64,000 nucleotides of DNA from Epiperipatus broadwayi (GCA_028023455.1 JAQFVV010012394.1:29528010-29592009), one strand, 5' to 3'; positions 8,698 through 21,149 are shown, numbered from the stretch's first letter. Numbers and translations: made by a program. The notes: generated by a model not told the origin, from the letters alone.

Positions 8698-10880
8698 GCA
8701 GTCACCAATCTTTTAGATCTCATAGACCCCTAAATTTATAATTTTAAATCTTACAGACTATTAATATAATTTTTTTTTTTTAAAAAAATAGATACATTTG
8801 TAAAATAATAAGAGAACTTCCATTTTATTAATATGAAATGCACCTATTTAATATTATAAGTGCTTATTTAATTATAACAAAATTATAAATGCTTATTTAA
8901 TCATAACAAGATCTTTAAAGGTTATTTAATTGAAACAAAGTTATTAAAAAGTAGTTTAATTATTACAAAATAATTAAAGCATATTTAGGTCCCATTTTTA
9001 ACATGACATTTGTTCCTGCTTTGAAATAAGTTTATGGATTTGTGGCTTCAATGACATTATTGCAACACAAAGAGCCTTTTTTATTTTAAAACTGGCACCA
9101 AGTTTAATTGCTGTGAGATGAAAATGTTAATGCAAATATGTTGTTGACAATTGAATCGATTTTTTTTTTGCTTTTTCATTCAGCAGTGGGTAGTCAGTCA
9201 CTCTTTGTGGAGATCCAAAAATGAAATCTTGATAAGGATGAGTGAAATTTAGCTTTGAGACTGTTGTCAGATAATAGATCAATGAGGTTTTCTTTTTTAT
9301 ACATGCTTAAATTGCTATGTTCAATGTTTGCTACAAATAGATCTATTATTTAGTTAAAGCAGAGAAGGAGATTAGAGCTCTGATGAAGACTGCTGGACAG
9401 TCGAAACTGTAAGGAAAATAAAGAAGTTTAAGAAAATTTGTTTGCATTGAAGTGTATATGAAAGAAGTGTTATAAGAAATATATAAATATATATATATCT
9501 TATTATTCACATATTTCTATGTCTGAGATATTTCTTCTTTGGGTAATAATGACCAAACAATTTTATGAGTATTTGTCAGTGCTGTTGAAAAATGGTTACC
9601 ACCTGCTAGATGACATCCTTCTCTCTCATATATTCATCAAAAATTGAAAACATTTGTAGATCTTCTTCAACCAAATGCATTTGGCACAGTAATATTTTCT
9701 TTTGAAGCGCATCCATTTTACTTCATAATGTAAACATGTGTTTAAGTTATCCTTGCAAGGATATATTTAGTTTATTTAATAGTGAAAAAATACCTACTAG
9801 GCACGCAAGCTTGGCTAACCACTCTTTGTTGATCAAGAGTTCTTGAAATTTTGTGATATTTTGATGCTTGAAAAATGATGGACCTCTTCATGCAGACAGT
9901 ATTTTCTCTTTGACAGCCTCTCACCTCAGTGTGAAAAAAAGGTGAGTGTACTGGTAACACATTTGTTCACAAAGTGCCTCAAATCTTCAAGATTTAAGCA
10001 TTTTGTGCTGAATTTCATTTATAATTTTAATAACGACTGATAATACTTTGTGTAGTTTCAGGGGACATTTTTTTCACTGCAAGTTTCTCATAATGTATGA
10101 TGCAGTGTGCATACAAAATGTCTGAGTGACCAACATTTTTTGCTTTTGCAACAATTCCTGAAAGATGTCCAGTCATGTTTGTGGCTCCATCTGTACAAAT
10201 TCCAATACATTTTTTCCATTCAGTTCCATGTTCCAAAAAATAAGTAGTATATGCTTCAAAAACCTCAGAGCTAGTTGTTTATCCAGCGAGTTGAGAAAAT
10301 AAAATAGTTCTTCATGTAACTCTCCTTCACCCTCAACCCTCACAAAACAAAGGAGAAGTGCCTTGTTACTTAAATCCATTGATTTGTCAAGTTGAATTGA
10401 ATAAAATGGTGAATTTTTCATTATTTTATAACTTGATTTTCAATATCTTCAGCCAAGTCTTCAATTCCACACCTGTCAGTATTAGCAGACATAGTAATTA
10501 CTTTCAGTTTCAGCACAGCCTGCTTTCACAAAATCTCTTCACAGGCTTGTAACATGCAAGGCTCAATTAATTCTTCTTCATTTTAAGAAGTGCCTTTAAA
10601 AAGGGCCTATTTTCACCAGTCATTTTTGTTAATGCAATTACTTGCTTTTGCATATTTTCACACATTTTTTGAAAATATTCAAATTGTTTCTTAACTAAAT
10701 CTGAGTGTTTTGATAGACAGTGTCTTCTGAGTTTCAAAGGTATCGTGGATCATTAGATAAACTCTCAGAACATACAATACAAAATGGTTGTGGATCCAGA
10801 GTAACTATTTAATTCTTGAATAAATCTAAATTTCAGGTAGATGAATCATATTTTCTTGATACTTTGAGTTATTTTCCTTT
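8698..10880 (-). pseudogene. hAT-family transposase relic (ZBED5/SCAND3-like)
   Basis: Read on the minus strand from about 10870, pieces in different frames keep the order of a ZBED5-like hAT transposase. First is a BED zinc finger remnant (KLRRHCLSKHSDLVKKQFEYF near 10700, C-H-H pattern). Then come FYSIQLDKSMDLSNKALLL (10173-10421), CTDGATNMTGHLSGIVAKAK with HCIIHYEKLAVKKM (10027-10236), HTEVR with a damaged W-L-S-R motif (about 9900), EDLQMFSIFDEYMRE (about 9640) and a C-terminal dimerisation remnant (DYPLLNEKA, LSTTYL, near 9190-9120). Stops, frameshifts and an insertion around 9340-9530 disable it. The left terminal sequence cagcagtcaccaatctttta at 8698 resembles hAT termini. The other end was not located with confidence. 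Confidence 0.7.
9371..9416 (+). ncRNA. Hammerhead-like core with strong stem II
   Basis: CTGATGA (9380-9386), then a 5-bp stem II GACTG/CAGTC with loop CTGGA (9388-9402), GAAA (9403-9406) and ACTGT followed by A (GTA is a permitted NUH cleavage triplet). This is the best stem II in the window, but stem I flanks pair poorly. It lies in foreign DNA that interrupts the hAT relic, so it probably arrived with a small insertion. Downstream the sequence runs into A-rich DNA. Confidence 0.5.
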
Positions 10881-11696
10881 TCTCTACCTCCAGTTTGAAT
10901 GTTCTTCCTAAAGGTGCCTGACAAGGACTAGGGACGCTCTGATTCGTTGATCAGCTCATGATTAAGTGAAGTACACATATTACTATTGGTACTATTATCA
11001 TTAGTTATATTATCTTTTGTATTACTAAAAAATGCAAAATATTCCTTTGCCGTTCCCCCCTCGTTATTGGTTTATTTCATTCGAATCTAAAACCAAACAA
11101 GAAATGAGTTATCAAACTATTTGATGCCATTAAACATAATAGTTAAAGAAAATTCACAGTTAAGATCATATTTACCAAAAAAGAGAATTCTGAGAAGTAA
11201 AAAAATAAAATAAAACAATCGGATGAGAATCGGTATTTGAGGAGTGAGGTGACTGTTGTAATGGTAGCAACCACTCTTTAGTACATTTCATGAATTTAAT
11301 GTAATATAAAGGAGAGAATTGTCATTCAGAATATAAACATTTCTTAGAATATTTGTTTTATTATTAATAAAACATAAAAAATGCAAATAATATCCAGATT
11401 TTTTTGCAGACTACCAACATTTTTAACCACCAGCTGGCGACCATATTATGTCAATTTTATGATTGCGTAATCAATAAACTGTTGAATTTTTAGCAATACT
11501 TTTAAAAAATTTATTTTTAAAAGTCAACATCTTGCTATTTTTTTTTTTTAAAAATTGTCTTAATTAAATAAAAATTATATCAAAAAATCTATTGTGCAGT
11601 TGATTATCGTAGTCTCAATAATGTAAGTGATAAAATATATATCTTTTGTAAATCTTGTTTACATAGATAATAATCTGGGGAAAAAATGATTTTTTA

Positions 11697-11905
11697 TAGA
11701 TATCAAATAATAATCAGAAAATAATAAATTCTTTACCACAGCTATAAAATCAATAACAATTTTATACATAAAAAGCCTTTTTCAGCACGTGCTTTGATGC
11801 CCTTTTCAAAGCAGGTATCAAAAAGGCTTTTTATGTATAAAATTATTATTGATTATATAGTTATAGTAAAAAATTATTATTTTCTGATTATTATTTTGTG
11901 GAAGA
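11697..11905. repeat. Palindromic repeat (family G)
   Basis: Arms 11697-11788 and 11815-11905 are imperfect inverted copies. The inner 45 bp (tacataaaaagcctttttca and complement) are nearly perfect around a 26-base loop that itself contains cagcacgtgctttgatgccc. Non-coding. No hammerhead-like core seen. Confidence 0.55.
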
Positions 11906-12084
11906 GCAGCATAAGGATTTTTTTCAGATTTTTGATATAGATATGAAAATATTAAATAAAAATTAGTTAAAGAGATATTATTTTGCTCTTATATATATAT
12001 CATTAAAAACTGTCAATACTTAGACAATCCCAATATCAATAACAATCAACCATTTCAAACTGTTGTCAAGGCAACCTCCTTTTA

Positions 12085-12140
12085 ATAATAATGATGCTGC
12101 TGCTGATGACGATAATAACAACAACAACAACAACAACAAC

Positions 12141-12175
<35 letters not shown>

Positions 12176-12195
12176 CAACAACAACAACAATAAAT
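12085..12195. repeat. Trinucleotide microsatellite (AAT/CAA/TGC)
   Basis: A run of ATG, CTG, GAT, CAA and AAT triplets about 110 bases long. The minus-strand ORF across it (12020-12247) is a Leu/Ser/Ala string produced by the repeat and is not annotated as a gene. Confidence 0.85.
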
Positions 12196-12249
12196 ATGCT
12201 TTATGAAGCAGGTTCTTTTTCTTCCAGATATTGAGCATCACAATCATAG

Positions 12250-13075
12250 CTCTCTGGTTTCATAGTTTTGCTGCTTTATTTATATTCTATCTTTATTATT
12301 CATATTATGTAAATCATCTCATTTAAATATTTCATCTATATGAAAGTTGAATGCTACTTTCTCTTTTACTTAGCATGTTCTTGTGGTTGGCTTTGTACCA
12401 GGCTTCTTTTATTTTTCTTTATTGATCATCACAGTCACTGCTAATTATGTTGTTAGATTGTGGATTGAAGCTGTGATTATGTTTTCTTTCATTATATTTC
12501 AGGCTATCTTTAGTGCACTTATACTATCATTTATGCTGTGCTATCCTGGCTGTGATGTTAGTTCTTGATTTGCCATAGAATATACCTGTGCAATCTGAAT
12601 CATTGCATTGGATTTCTTCATATAGTAGCTGTGGTATATCTTCTTTTGATAATCTGTTTTTTGTATCAATTATCAGCCTGTTGAAATTTTTTGGAGTTCA
12701 GAAGCCACATTGTTAATTTGGTTAAGAGATTTTTTATATTGTATTTACTAGATTCAGGATGTGAGGCATACTGATGCATTGTTTTGTGTTGTTTGCAGTT
12801 TGATATTTTGCTTTATTATTTTATTAAATTTTTAATTTTCTTTCATCATTATTTTTTTGTTGTTTCCCAGGCTACATTTGCAAAGCAGTTGATTTCTATT
12901 AAGAAATTCTTTGAAACCTGAAAGTTTGTGATACATTGATGTTTTCAAATGTGGATGAATAGTGAGGGCCTCTGATTTCAACTGATTTTATCAACATTTT
13001 ATAATCCAAGATGTTTTTTCCCCTTTAATAATTATATCTAGATATTTTAGGTTGTGTGTATCATTTTCTATTATC
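12250..13075. other. AT-rich intron DNA, no gene seen
   Basis: A T-rich plus strand with one short hydrophobic open frame at 12383-12568. No start context, homology or repeat boundary could be supported. Confidence 0.4.
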
Positions 13076-13079
13076 CATA

Positions 13080-13580
13080 TCAAGGCAAAACTCTCTCCAT
13101 ACAGTAGTGCCACCCTGCCAACCAGAATAATTAATGGATGCCAGAAGGCTTGTGCATGAAATCCCTATCTAATGCCTATTCATCCAATATCTCCAGAATA
13201 GTTTCTGGCTTGTGGCCTTCGTCAGTGAGAAGCTTTGGATTTGAGATCACTGCACCTAGATCTTAGGATCTAATGCAACCCTCCAGAAACCACCTTTTAT
13301 TTCTACTTAACTATAAAACTATGAGAATGAAATTGAAAACACAAAACTATTTTCAATCTAAGCTCAATAGCTTATATAGTCATATGGGTTTGAACCCAGT
13401 TCAGCACAAATACATTTTGGTGTCTTGCTCTTTAACAACCATAGGCACCACTATCCTATTAGGTAGGATTGGCATCCATTGATTACTCTGGTTGGCACAG
13501 GGTGGCACTACTGTATGGAGAGAGTTTTGCCTTGTTTATAAACAATTATGTGCTAGTATAAGAGATGGTGATCATGTGAT
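13080..13580. repeat. Family C element, second full copy, with internal insertion
   Basis: The outer arms (13085-13135 and 13468-13520, tccatacagtagtgccaccc and its inverse) match the family at 2999-3420. The right half from about 13287 to 13465 is replaced by unrelated sequence containing a cagcacaaatacattttggt stretch. The left half contains the hammerhead-like motif at 13182-13240. Confidence 0.55.
13182..13240 (-). ncRNA. Hammerhead ribozyme-like motif (family C, second locus)
   Basis: Minus strand: ATCCAA pairs with TTGGAT and TCTC with GAGA to form a bipartite stem I. The core reads CTGACGA, which fits CUGANGA. Stem II is GGC/GCC with loop CACAA. GAAA is intact and is followed by CTATTC, where one base change spoils the ACTAGT palindrome. 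Confidence 0.55.
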
Positions 13581-13709
13581 GCTTAATGGTTTATTATCCA
13601 TATCAGTGATGACTCTTCGGTCAGTAAGTTGTGTATTTTCTATAATTGGTTATTTGGGCCATGTATGAGCTTATTGTCAATGTATCTTTTATAACTATTA
13701 CCTTTATTA

Positions 13710-14105
13710 CTTTTTCTGTATTAATTGTAATAAATTAATAAATGTTTAAACACTTAAACAGAAAAGGTATACATTGGTTTAAATCTCTTTATTCTAGCTT
13801 AGCCCTTTTGATACTTTGAGTATCATTTAATAGAAAAAAAAGGTAATATCCCTTTATCTAAAAAATGGCCACTCTAACAACATTTACATAAATATGAATA
13901 AAAACAATAAATTTATTTTTATGTAAATCTGAATAACAATAAACAAATACAAATAATATCAAGTTTAGCCAAATCAGTTCATAAAGCTATGCTTGTGATA
14001 CTCAAAGTATCAAAGGCACTTAGCTAGAATAAAGAGATTTAAACTAATATAAGCCTTTTGTCTTTAAATATTTAAGCATTTACTAATTTATTACAACATG
14101 TCTTT
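13710..14105. repeat. Palindromic repeat (family F)
   Basis: Arms of about 120 bp (13715-13835 and 13988-14105) share aatctctttattctagctta and its inverse and flank a 150-bp AT-rich spacer. The junction contains tgatactttgagtatca, itself near-palindromic. No coding content. Confidence 0.6.
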
Positions 14106-14239
14106 TATATATTATATTCAGATATTTGTTTATGAATCCTGTTATTTTCTTTTTTATATTGGCAAATGTTAGGCTGCTTATAATTCTGGTGGTAGACAAC
14201 CCTACTGAGAATATGTTTTCCATATTGTAATATTCATGA

Positions 14240-14840
14240 TGAAAGTTTACTAAAATGTGTTTATAAGAGATCTGAATTCAGACTCTCAAATCCCTTACAA
14301 CTATCCAATCTATCTTATACAACTGATGCATGTGATATATAGATGTGAAAAAGATAAATGATCTCCAATATATGTATTTTGTGCTGAATCAGCATTCATT
14401 AGTCAGTCCAGATCACCATTCCCCATACATACATACAAGTGTTCAGGTTATATTAAGATAGCAAATCTTCAAACTCCAATGGACGAGTCTCAGTTCTCTC
14501 CACTCTCTAACTTTTCAGCCATCCATATCATTGAAAATCTGAAGATGTAATGTTCAAGGTCCTTGATGATGCCAATACTATTGTTATAGCCAATTGACCC
14601 TAAGTCAATCTGACCTCTCACACATAGGACCTTAATATGTTTATTTAATTAAACAGAGGGATGAACAAAATATAGGCCAAATATATATATTTAAATACAT
14701 GTATATTTTTATTCTAAACTTAATGTAATTATAAGGGATCTGATGGATTGGATAGCTATATGGGGTTTGAGGGTCTGAGTTCAGCTTTCTTATAATTACA
14801 TTAAGTTTAGTATAGAAATATACATGTATTTAAATATTTG
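14240..14840. repeat. Family D element with terminal hairpin
   Basis: This copy contains the family D words (gatctccaatatatgtattt, ttatattaagatagcaaatc, atatcattgaaaatctgaag). At its end, 14693-14735 and 14789-14834 form a 44-bp inverted pair (aacttaatgtaattataag and inverse). The loop holds a box B-like gagttca segment on one strand. Other copies: 36.02-36.72, 51.93-52.25, 53.49-53.95 and 54.00-54.09 kb. It may be a SINE-like or foldback element; no family name is recognised. Confidence 0.5.
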
Positions 14841-15046
14841 ATATATCCTTATTGATACAGTTGAGTACTTCTACAGAAAATAGATTATAGTTGCTTTTTT
14901 AAAGTAGGTTTTTAATACTTATAGATGTTTTTGTGGTACCAACTCCTATAAATAATCAAGATGGATTATAAATTAAGCAGTAATTCTGTGAAACTAGAAA
15001 GCTATGGTTATAGTTCTTATCAGCGAAAGTACATTCTGCTAAATAA

Positions 15047-15070
15047 GGGGGGGGATTGGGGGGGGGGCTG
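15047..15070 (+). repeat. Interrupted poly-G tract
   Basis: Two runs of about 8 and 10 G separated by ATT in otherwise very AT-rich DNA. It could form an intermolecular or sliding G-quadruplex. Length in the real genome is uncertain because homopolymers are error-prone. Confidence 0.7.
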
Positions 15071-15079
15071 CATTGTAAA

Positions 15080-15840
15080 ACATACACACATATATATGCA
15101 AAACAATTACATATATAATAAAGAAAAATAATAGTATTAAATAGAAATAGCGTTTTTAGGTAATATACACATTTTCTGATTCATTCTTAGAGCACTTTAT
15201 TTTAAATATAATAAATTTTGTATTTTATTTTGTAATAAAAAAAGATTTACCTTTTCTTTGTAAAGATTGCTTAAATTTGCCTAATAACTATCTTTGCCTT
15301 CAGTATGTCAGAAATCCTATTGCAATCTGCAGTACAAAAATATTAAATAGTTATATAAGTTATAGTTTTTACTAAGTGCACCTGAAGTATACAATATCAT
15401 TTTAAGTGCTTTTAATTATAGTATTATAATATACGCAGATTAATTGATTTCATTTAATATATCTAAACTCTGTTTTGGTATTTTTATATTAATATATACA
15501 TATATTTACAGAGGGTGTTGCTGAAAAAATATATTTGGAAGGGTGACTTGAACATTTATATATATATACACAAAAATTGTGTAATAAAATCTACAATATT
15601 CAAATCAAGCTTTATTGTTCATAAAGAGTTACATTGCTAAAAATACATGGTTGAAAACTACATAGCTGGATATTATTGGTACAATTCAAATAAATTGTTA
15701 GGTAGGTATCTGATAAATGTAAACTTGAAAACTGTGTATTTGCCTATGGTTCTATTTTCATTATCTGAACGTTTAGTTTATTAGTTTAAAATACTTTTTG
15801 ATTGAATTGAATATATCCTTTGGACTATCCAATACACAGA
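15080..15840. other. AT-rich intron DNA, no gene seen
   Basis: Only short TA and CA tracts (around 15085-15100 and 15490-15570). Nothing else supported. Confidence 0.4.
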
Positions 15841-15848
15841 TGTGGTGT

Positions 15849-17860
15849 TTAAAAATTGTTGAAAATGAGATATGAAACAAAAAAATTAATTGTTCTTATT
15901 ACAGAAAAAGTCATTTGGTTGTTTGAGGTTATGGTCTGTCTTGGATTTTTAAGTGACCATCTAGCAGCAAATATATCTGGGTGTGCAATTTTGCCATCTC
16001 TGGCCATCAGTTGTTTGATCTTATTAGAGAATATGGCCTGGTGCTTTCTGGTGTTGTTTTCAAGGCAGAAAGTACATCTGGTGCACCACAAAGTATATAA
16101 ACAAAATGTTGTTGCATGGGCTGCCAGTGAACCTCTACTGAGTGTCTCTATCAGGTTATCAAGTGTCCTGTTATTTTGTCTATATGTGTTAATCATAATT
16201 TTTTGGGTATTTGTCAGAGATATGCAGAATGTGGAATAGGTGCTGTTGGGAGTGTCTCTATTAGGTTATCAAGTGTCATGTTATTTTGTCTATATGTGTT
16301 AATCTTAATTCCTTGGGTATTTGTCAGAAATGTGCAGGGTTGGAATAAGTGCTGTTGTGTTTCTTCTTCTCTGTGGCACAAAGAACAAAAAGAATCAATT
16401 TTCATGTTAAAACCTGTGGTATTTAATGAAATAGGAGGTAGGTAGGGCATGAAGATTTAGCCTTAAGAGAAAGTCAAAAAATATGGATTCCAATGACCAT
16501 TTTTTGAATCAGTGCATTAAATGACTGTTATTTATATTTAGCATTGGTGACTGAGGTTTAGTAGTTATGTTTGGGTACAGCATCTTATAAATGCTCCAAT
16601 AAGGGTATCTACCAACACCCAAAAAAAGACACCTGATCATAAATGCTTTGGAGTTGGTTTATGAGAAAAGACAAATAGCCATGATTCGAGAGCTGTAAAA
16701 TTTCTTATCAGTGCAGCCAAGAGATTAATAATTTTTTGTTTATGAAAAATTTGAATGGAGTGAAGACCTAATCCCTTTTTGGTTGGTGGAAGACTAAGTC
16801 ATTTTACAGGGATGGAGACTACTTTTCTGCACCATAATAGCTTACTGCAGAATGAGTAAATGGATGAAGTAAAAGATTTAGTGTGAGTAATAGGCTATTT
16901 TTGTAGTCACAAGCTGAATAAAAAGAAATACTTTTGCATATAATGAGAGTTAGATTTTGGGGAGAGAAATGGCTGTGTGTTCAGTATCATCTTTCAGTTT
17001 TTCTGGATCTTTTGTCTCTGGCCCTAGGTAGAAATCCAAAAAAATTAGTTGGTTTGCCATTGTCATGTATCTTGCCAGTGTAAAGAAACCAAGCTGATGT
17101 TTTATTAATGTTGATCTGGAGTTTATATTTGAAGGTGTATTCATTAAGTATTTTTTCCAGAGTAGGTAATTGTTGGTGTGTGTGGAATTTGAATTTCTTG
17201 TAATTTTTGTTGTATTTTGTTTATGAGAGGGTTAATGTAGAACATAAATAATAAATAACATAGGGGAGATCCTTGAGGTATGGATTGGTGGGGAGAAGAT
17301 GAAGATGATGTTTTACCATTAATTGTAATATGGATTTCATGACTAAAGATATGGTTGGTTAGTAGGTATAAGAGAGATTAAGTATTTTGGTATCTGCAAG
17401 TGTCTGAATTAAAATTTCAATAGGAACTGAGTCAAAAACAGCCTCAATATCAATTTGAACAGCCATGTTGCATTAATGAAAATAGAGGGAGGAGATATGG
17501 TTTGATTTTATATTTTAGAACCTTTACCAGGATTTTAATATCAGGGGAACCCATTGAAATTGGTCACAGATTAGATAGATTGGATATTGAAGCTCGCTTT
17601 TTATTGAATAAAACTAAGGAGATTGGATATAGATCTTTTATCTTAAACAGCCTTTGTGATAGATAATTTGCTAAATCATATAGACATATGGTGGTAAACT
17701 GAGATGTGAACATACAAATTTTGGAATTCCATATATCCCTGGATGACAAAAGTTTGGTATTGTGGTTAAATTCAACAAGAAATCAGTAGCATGGAATGGT
17801 TTATCTAATTCTGGTTAGCCAAGTAGATTTTCAGGTGGTGTAAAGGCACAATGTAACTGC
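15849..17860 (-). pseudogene. Decayed LINE reverse transcriptase of a second clade
   Basis: Minus strand, moving from about 17750 down: a region reading ILVKVLKYKIKPYLLP, then MAVQIDIEAVFDSVPIEIL near 17460 (motif A, normally DIEKAFDSVP), SPMLFIIYVL near 17220, and a thumb segment with STLIKHQLGFFTLARYM (16950-17144). Near 16390 a zinc-knuckle-like CSLCHREEETQQHLFQPC follows, matching the C-x2-C...H...C pattern at the end of many LINE proteins. A tandem duplication of the tail (NTYRQNN.TLDNLIETL) occurs at 16150 and 16270. Many stops and frameshifts are present. It is not the RTE-like family at 4 and 46 kb. Confidence 0.55.
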
Positions 17861-17869
17861 AGATTTTGT

Positions 17870-19480
17870 TAGTTGAAGTATTTGTATATTGGTTGTATCA
17901 TATTATGTCCAGCTTTGGTGACACCCTTGGTTTCAAATGCTTGTGGAACTCTGACAGTGGAAGGATATTTCAGAGCCTATCTAATGTACTCTCATGTCTG
18001 GGTGTGTTATTTTGTTAGACAGATTTTTTTTATTTTTTCTGGCAAGGTACTCTTTTAGAGTGTTGCAAGTGTCAGTATATATTTGTGTCTTTTTATATGT
18101 ATGTAGGTATCTGGAGCAGATTTACACATGGTGATTCATTTATGTAACTCATCAGCTACAGTTAGGAGTCTTCAGGATGTGGTATATGACAAAATGTTGA
18201 TAAAGAGAAATGCACTGTTGAACAGGATGAAGTTGCATAGCTCTAAGGTTAAATAATATAATGTATGTTTCAGAGTACAAAAAAATTCAGAGGTGTGTGC
18301 AGGAAGAATTATTCTTATTGTTTTATGAAGTTGAATTGTTGATGTTTTCATTGTACTTAGATTGAGTTCGAGCATTTGATTAGAGTAACCAGAAAAGGGT
18401 AAGGAATTAAGTATTTATATTTATGGGCATGCTTATGCTCTAGGTTGGGGAATGTGTTGGTATATTAAAGCATGAAATTAGGATATTCTAATATAAGGAT
18501 ACCATTTCATCATATGTAATCTTCTGTAAAGAGAAGTCACATTCTAGGTACTTATTTGATATATCATGATTATAAATAAAGCTGCTTATTAATATGACTT
18601 AGTTTCACCTTCATACAGATGGTTATAAAATGATGATGATCAGGAAATATAATTCACATTTATTTGAGAAATTATCCATATAATATTTATGGGTTTGATC
18701 ATCATCATTCTAGTTGTAAATGGAAAGCTAATATCAGTACTTTACACCTCCTATGATAAATAAAACATGGCTATAACTTTTCCTGTGTTTCATATTTTTA
18801 TCTGTTTCTCTACGGTACGGTTTAACGATTTATATATAATAAAGTTTAAAAAGGTTCTATAACACCATCATTATTTCTGTAATATGAATTAATAGTTGAT
18901 CATATTTCAAATCTTAAAAATGTGAAAATAGTTACCACTGAACACATTGGCAATAAAGATAAAATTAAAGAAGTCAAGTTCATTAATAACATAGATTAAT
19001 TGACGAACAGAAAAAAAAATATTGTTCCCTGAATGCATTTTGAATATACATACTTAAATATATAAGTTTACATATCCATTTGTTGTTGTTTGGAATGTAA
19101 TTTATTTGACTGTGGTGCTTTCAATGAAAGTACATCAAGGTTTATTTTATGCTTTCAAAGTTTTCTTTGAGTATATGGCATTAATATTATTTTTATATAT
19201 TATATTATAGTAATCAGAATTATTACACTTATATAAACAGGATTTTCAACCAAAACTAACTGTGACAAATATCTAGAAAACACAATTTATATTTCCATTT
19301 TCAGTTTAATTTATATTTGTTAGCATCTTAGATATATTTATTACAATCTATAATTTTTATGCAATTTTCCTGCCAATTGTAAGTTGCCAGATTGGTAAGT
19401 GAAAAATACTTGAATTTTTGAAACTTATAATGGAGAAATAAGTCTAATCATCTCATCGATGTATAAGAGATTATACAATT
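17870..19480. other. Intron DNA, no gene seen
   Basis: Short chance ORFs only (17873-18058, 18172-18375). The first part may be more 5' sequence of the LINE relic ending near 17860, but no motif was readable. Confidence 0.4.
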
Positions 19481-19549
19481 AAAACAGGCAACACTCTCTA
19501 TATGTGATCATGTGATGTTTATTGGCTTAAAAGATTATACAATTGTTGT

Positions 19550-19835
19550 CATTATTACTTTTAATCATGATTAATCCATTGAAAAATGAAGGTCTCTCCA
19601 AGTTTAATCCAGTTTGTCTGATCAACAGCCCCTCTTCCTCACATTACAGTGTAAATTATCTTATTTTATACACCCATCTCACACACAATCTCCTTCTCGA
19701 TCTTTTGAAATCCAGTTTCAAATTTCAATTATCCTTCAATTATCATTTCTTTTAAAATATGTCCAGCCCAGTTCTATTTATGCCTCTCAATTCTTTCAGA
19801 TCTCTGTGATACTGTACGTTTTCTCTTACATGAAT
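19550..19835 (-). mobile_element. 5'-truncated RTE-like LINE fragment (copy 3)
   Basis: Aligns by eye with the 3' end of the LINE at 45361-45600: shared words include gaaggtctctccaagtttaa, atccagttt.aaatttcaatt and atatgtccagccca. Only the last 280 bases remain and they are diverged. A family C fragment (caacactctctatatgtgat) lies just to its left. Confidence 0.75.
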
Positions 19836-19989
19836 TTCGTTTTTGATCTCTTTTGTTTTCGATTTCTTCTAACATTCATCTCTTCTTACTTTGTTGAATA
19901 TTATACCGTAAATAAATTTAATTACTATTTTACTGAAACGTTATTTTATGGATTAATTGTAGCTTACCTTTTATATAGGATAATATCTT

Positions 19990-20463
19990 TTTTTTTTTTA
20001 CCACGGAAGTATAAGAAAATATAAAATTAAGAAAAATATATTTAATTAAGTTTGACTTTCTGTTTTTATATTAAAGTAATTTAAAAAAAAAGTCTTTATG
20101 AAAAAATTTATATTGATTATCCATTTTACGAACCATTTGTTTTTCCATTTTTAAATAATGGATTTGTACGTGGTGCGACATTTGAACGAAAGGTCTTATT
20201 CTGAAATTAAGTTTCTCACCTTTTCTAATTGCTAGCAATTTTCTAGGCATTCTATGAACTTTCTATCTGTAATATTTTTGATTTTTAAAAACCTTAGTGT
20301 TATTTTTTTTAAAAAGGCTATTGAATAAATTTGACCAAGCTAACAATAGTTACAAAATTAAAGTGCCTTTTATTTTTCTTAAGACATCTTGTTCTAGTAA
20401 TAACTAACGTTTACATATAATCAATATATCTCGTGTGAAAAACCAATATATATATATTTTAAC
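19990..20463. other. AT-rich intron DNA, no gene seen
   Basis: No feature beyond a poly-T tract at 19988. The word tctaggcattctat at 20240 matches the motif reiterated at 25.2-28.2 kb. Confidence 0.4.
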
Positions 20464-20796
20464 ATTTAATCCAGGGGTCCCCAACCTTTTTGCACTTAAG
20501 AGCACATTCTATAATACCGGCCAGGTGGCGGGCACCATTTATTTTTTTCAGTGTAAATTTATAGTTGGATATTGTTAATAATACACATAATGTACAAAAA
20601 AATATTTATTTCAAAAATAAAATTTTAACATTTGATTTCAATATAATACAATAATTTATAAGAAATTTTAAAAATTAAATTTATTTGTATCAGATAAATA
20701 ATTTTTTATCGTGTTCAGATAGCGGCGGGCACATATAAAATGGTCTGCGGCGCCATGGTGCCCGCGGGCATAGGGTTGGAGACCCCTGATTTAATC
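20464..20796. mobile_element. hAT MITE, complete, with 8-bp target-site duplication
   Basis: Exact 8-bp duplications atttaatc lie at 20464-20471 and 20789-20796. The element (20472-20788, 317 bp) has terminal inverted repeats CAGGGGTCCCCAACC and GGTTGGAGACCCCTG (one mismatch) and subterminal inverted GC-rich words (gcgggcaccatt / atggtgcccgc). The 8-bp duplication and the CAGGGGT...-type terminus are typical of the hAT superfamily. It has no coding capacity, so it would have depended on a transposase in trans. The GC-rich ends stand out from the surroundings. Confidence 0.9.
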
Positions 20797-21149
20797 ACTC
20801 GTCTCAGTTCCACTCTATTACAATTATCCACCAGCACAAAAATTCAGACCACCTTTTCTCACTATGCATGTATTTTATAAATAGTATTCATTCCTTAAAT
20901 AAATTAGAGGGGTCAATTATGTGAATCTCCATGCCATGTTGGTAATTCGATATTTTTATTATTATTATAATACTCTCGCCCAAAGGGGGTATTGGTTTCT
21001 ATAAACATTTAAAAATAGTTGGAGCAATGGAAAGGCAAGAGGTTTAGTTGGATGGGCAGCAAAAGTGGTGATGAATTTGGGAAATAAAGCAAAATTAAAT
21101 CTATTATTATCTTTTAATAAAATGGCACAGAAGACAATTTCGAGATAGC

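Noticed and set aside
11400-11450. cagactaccaacattttta as the right end of the hAT relic
   Set aside because: Orientation is that of a left end, not the inverse expected, and no duplication was found.
12020-12247. Minus ORF with poly-Leu
   Set aside because: Produced by the AAT/CAA trinucleotide repeat.
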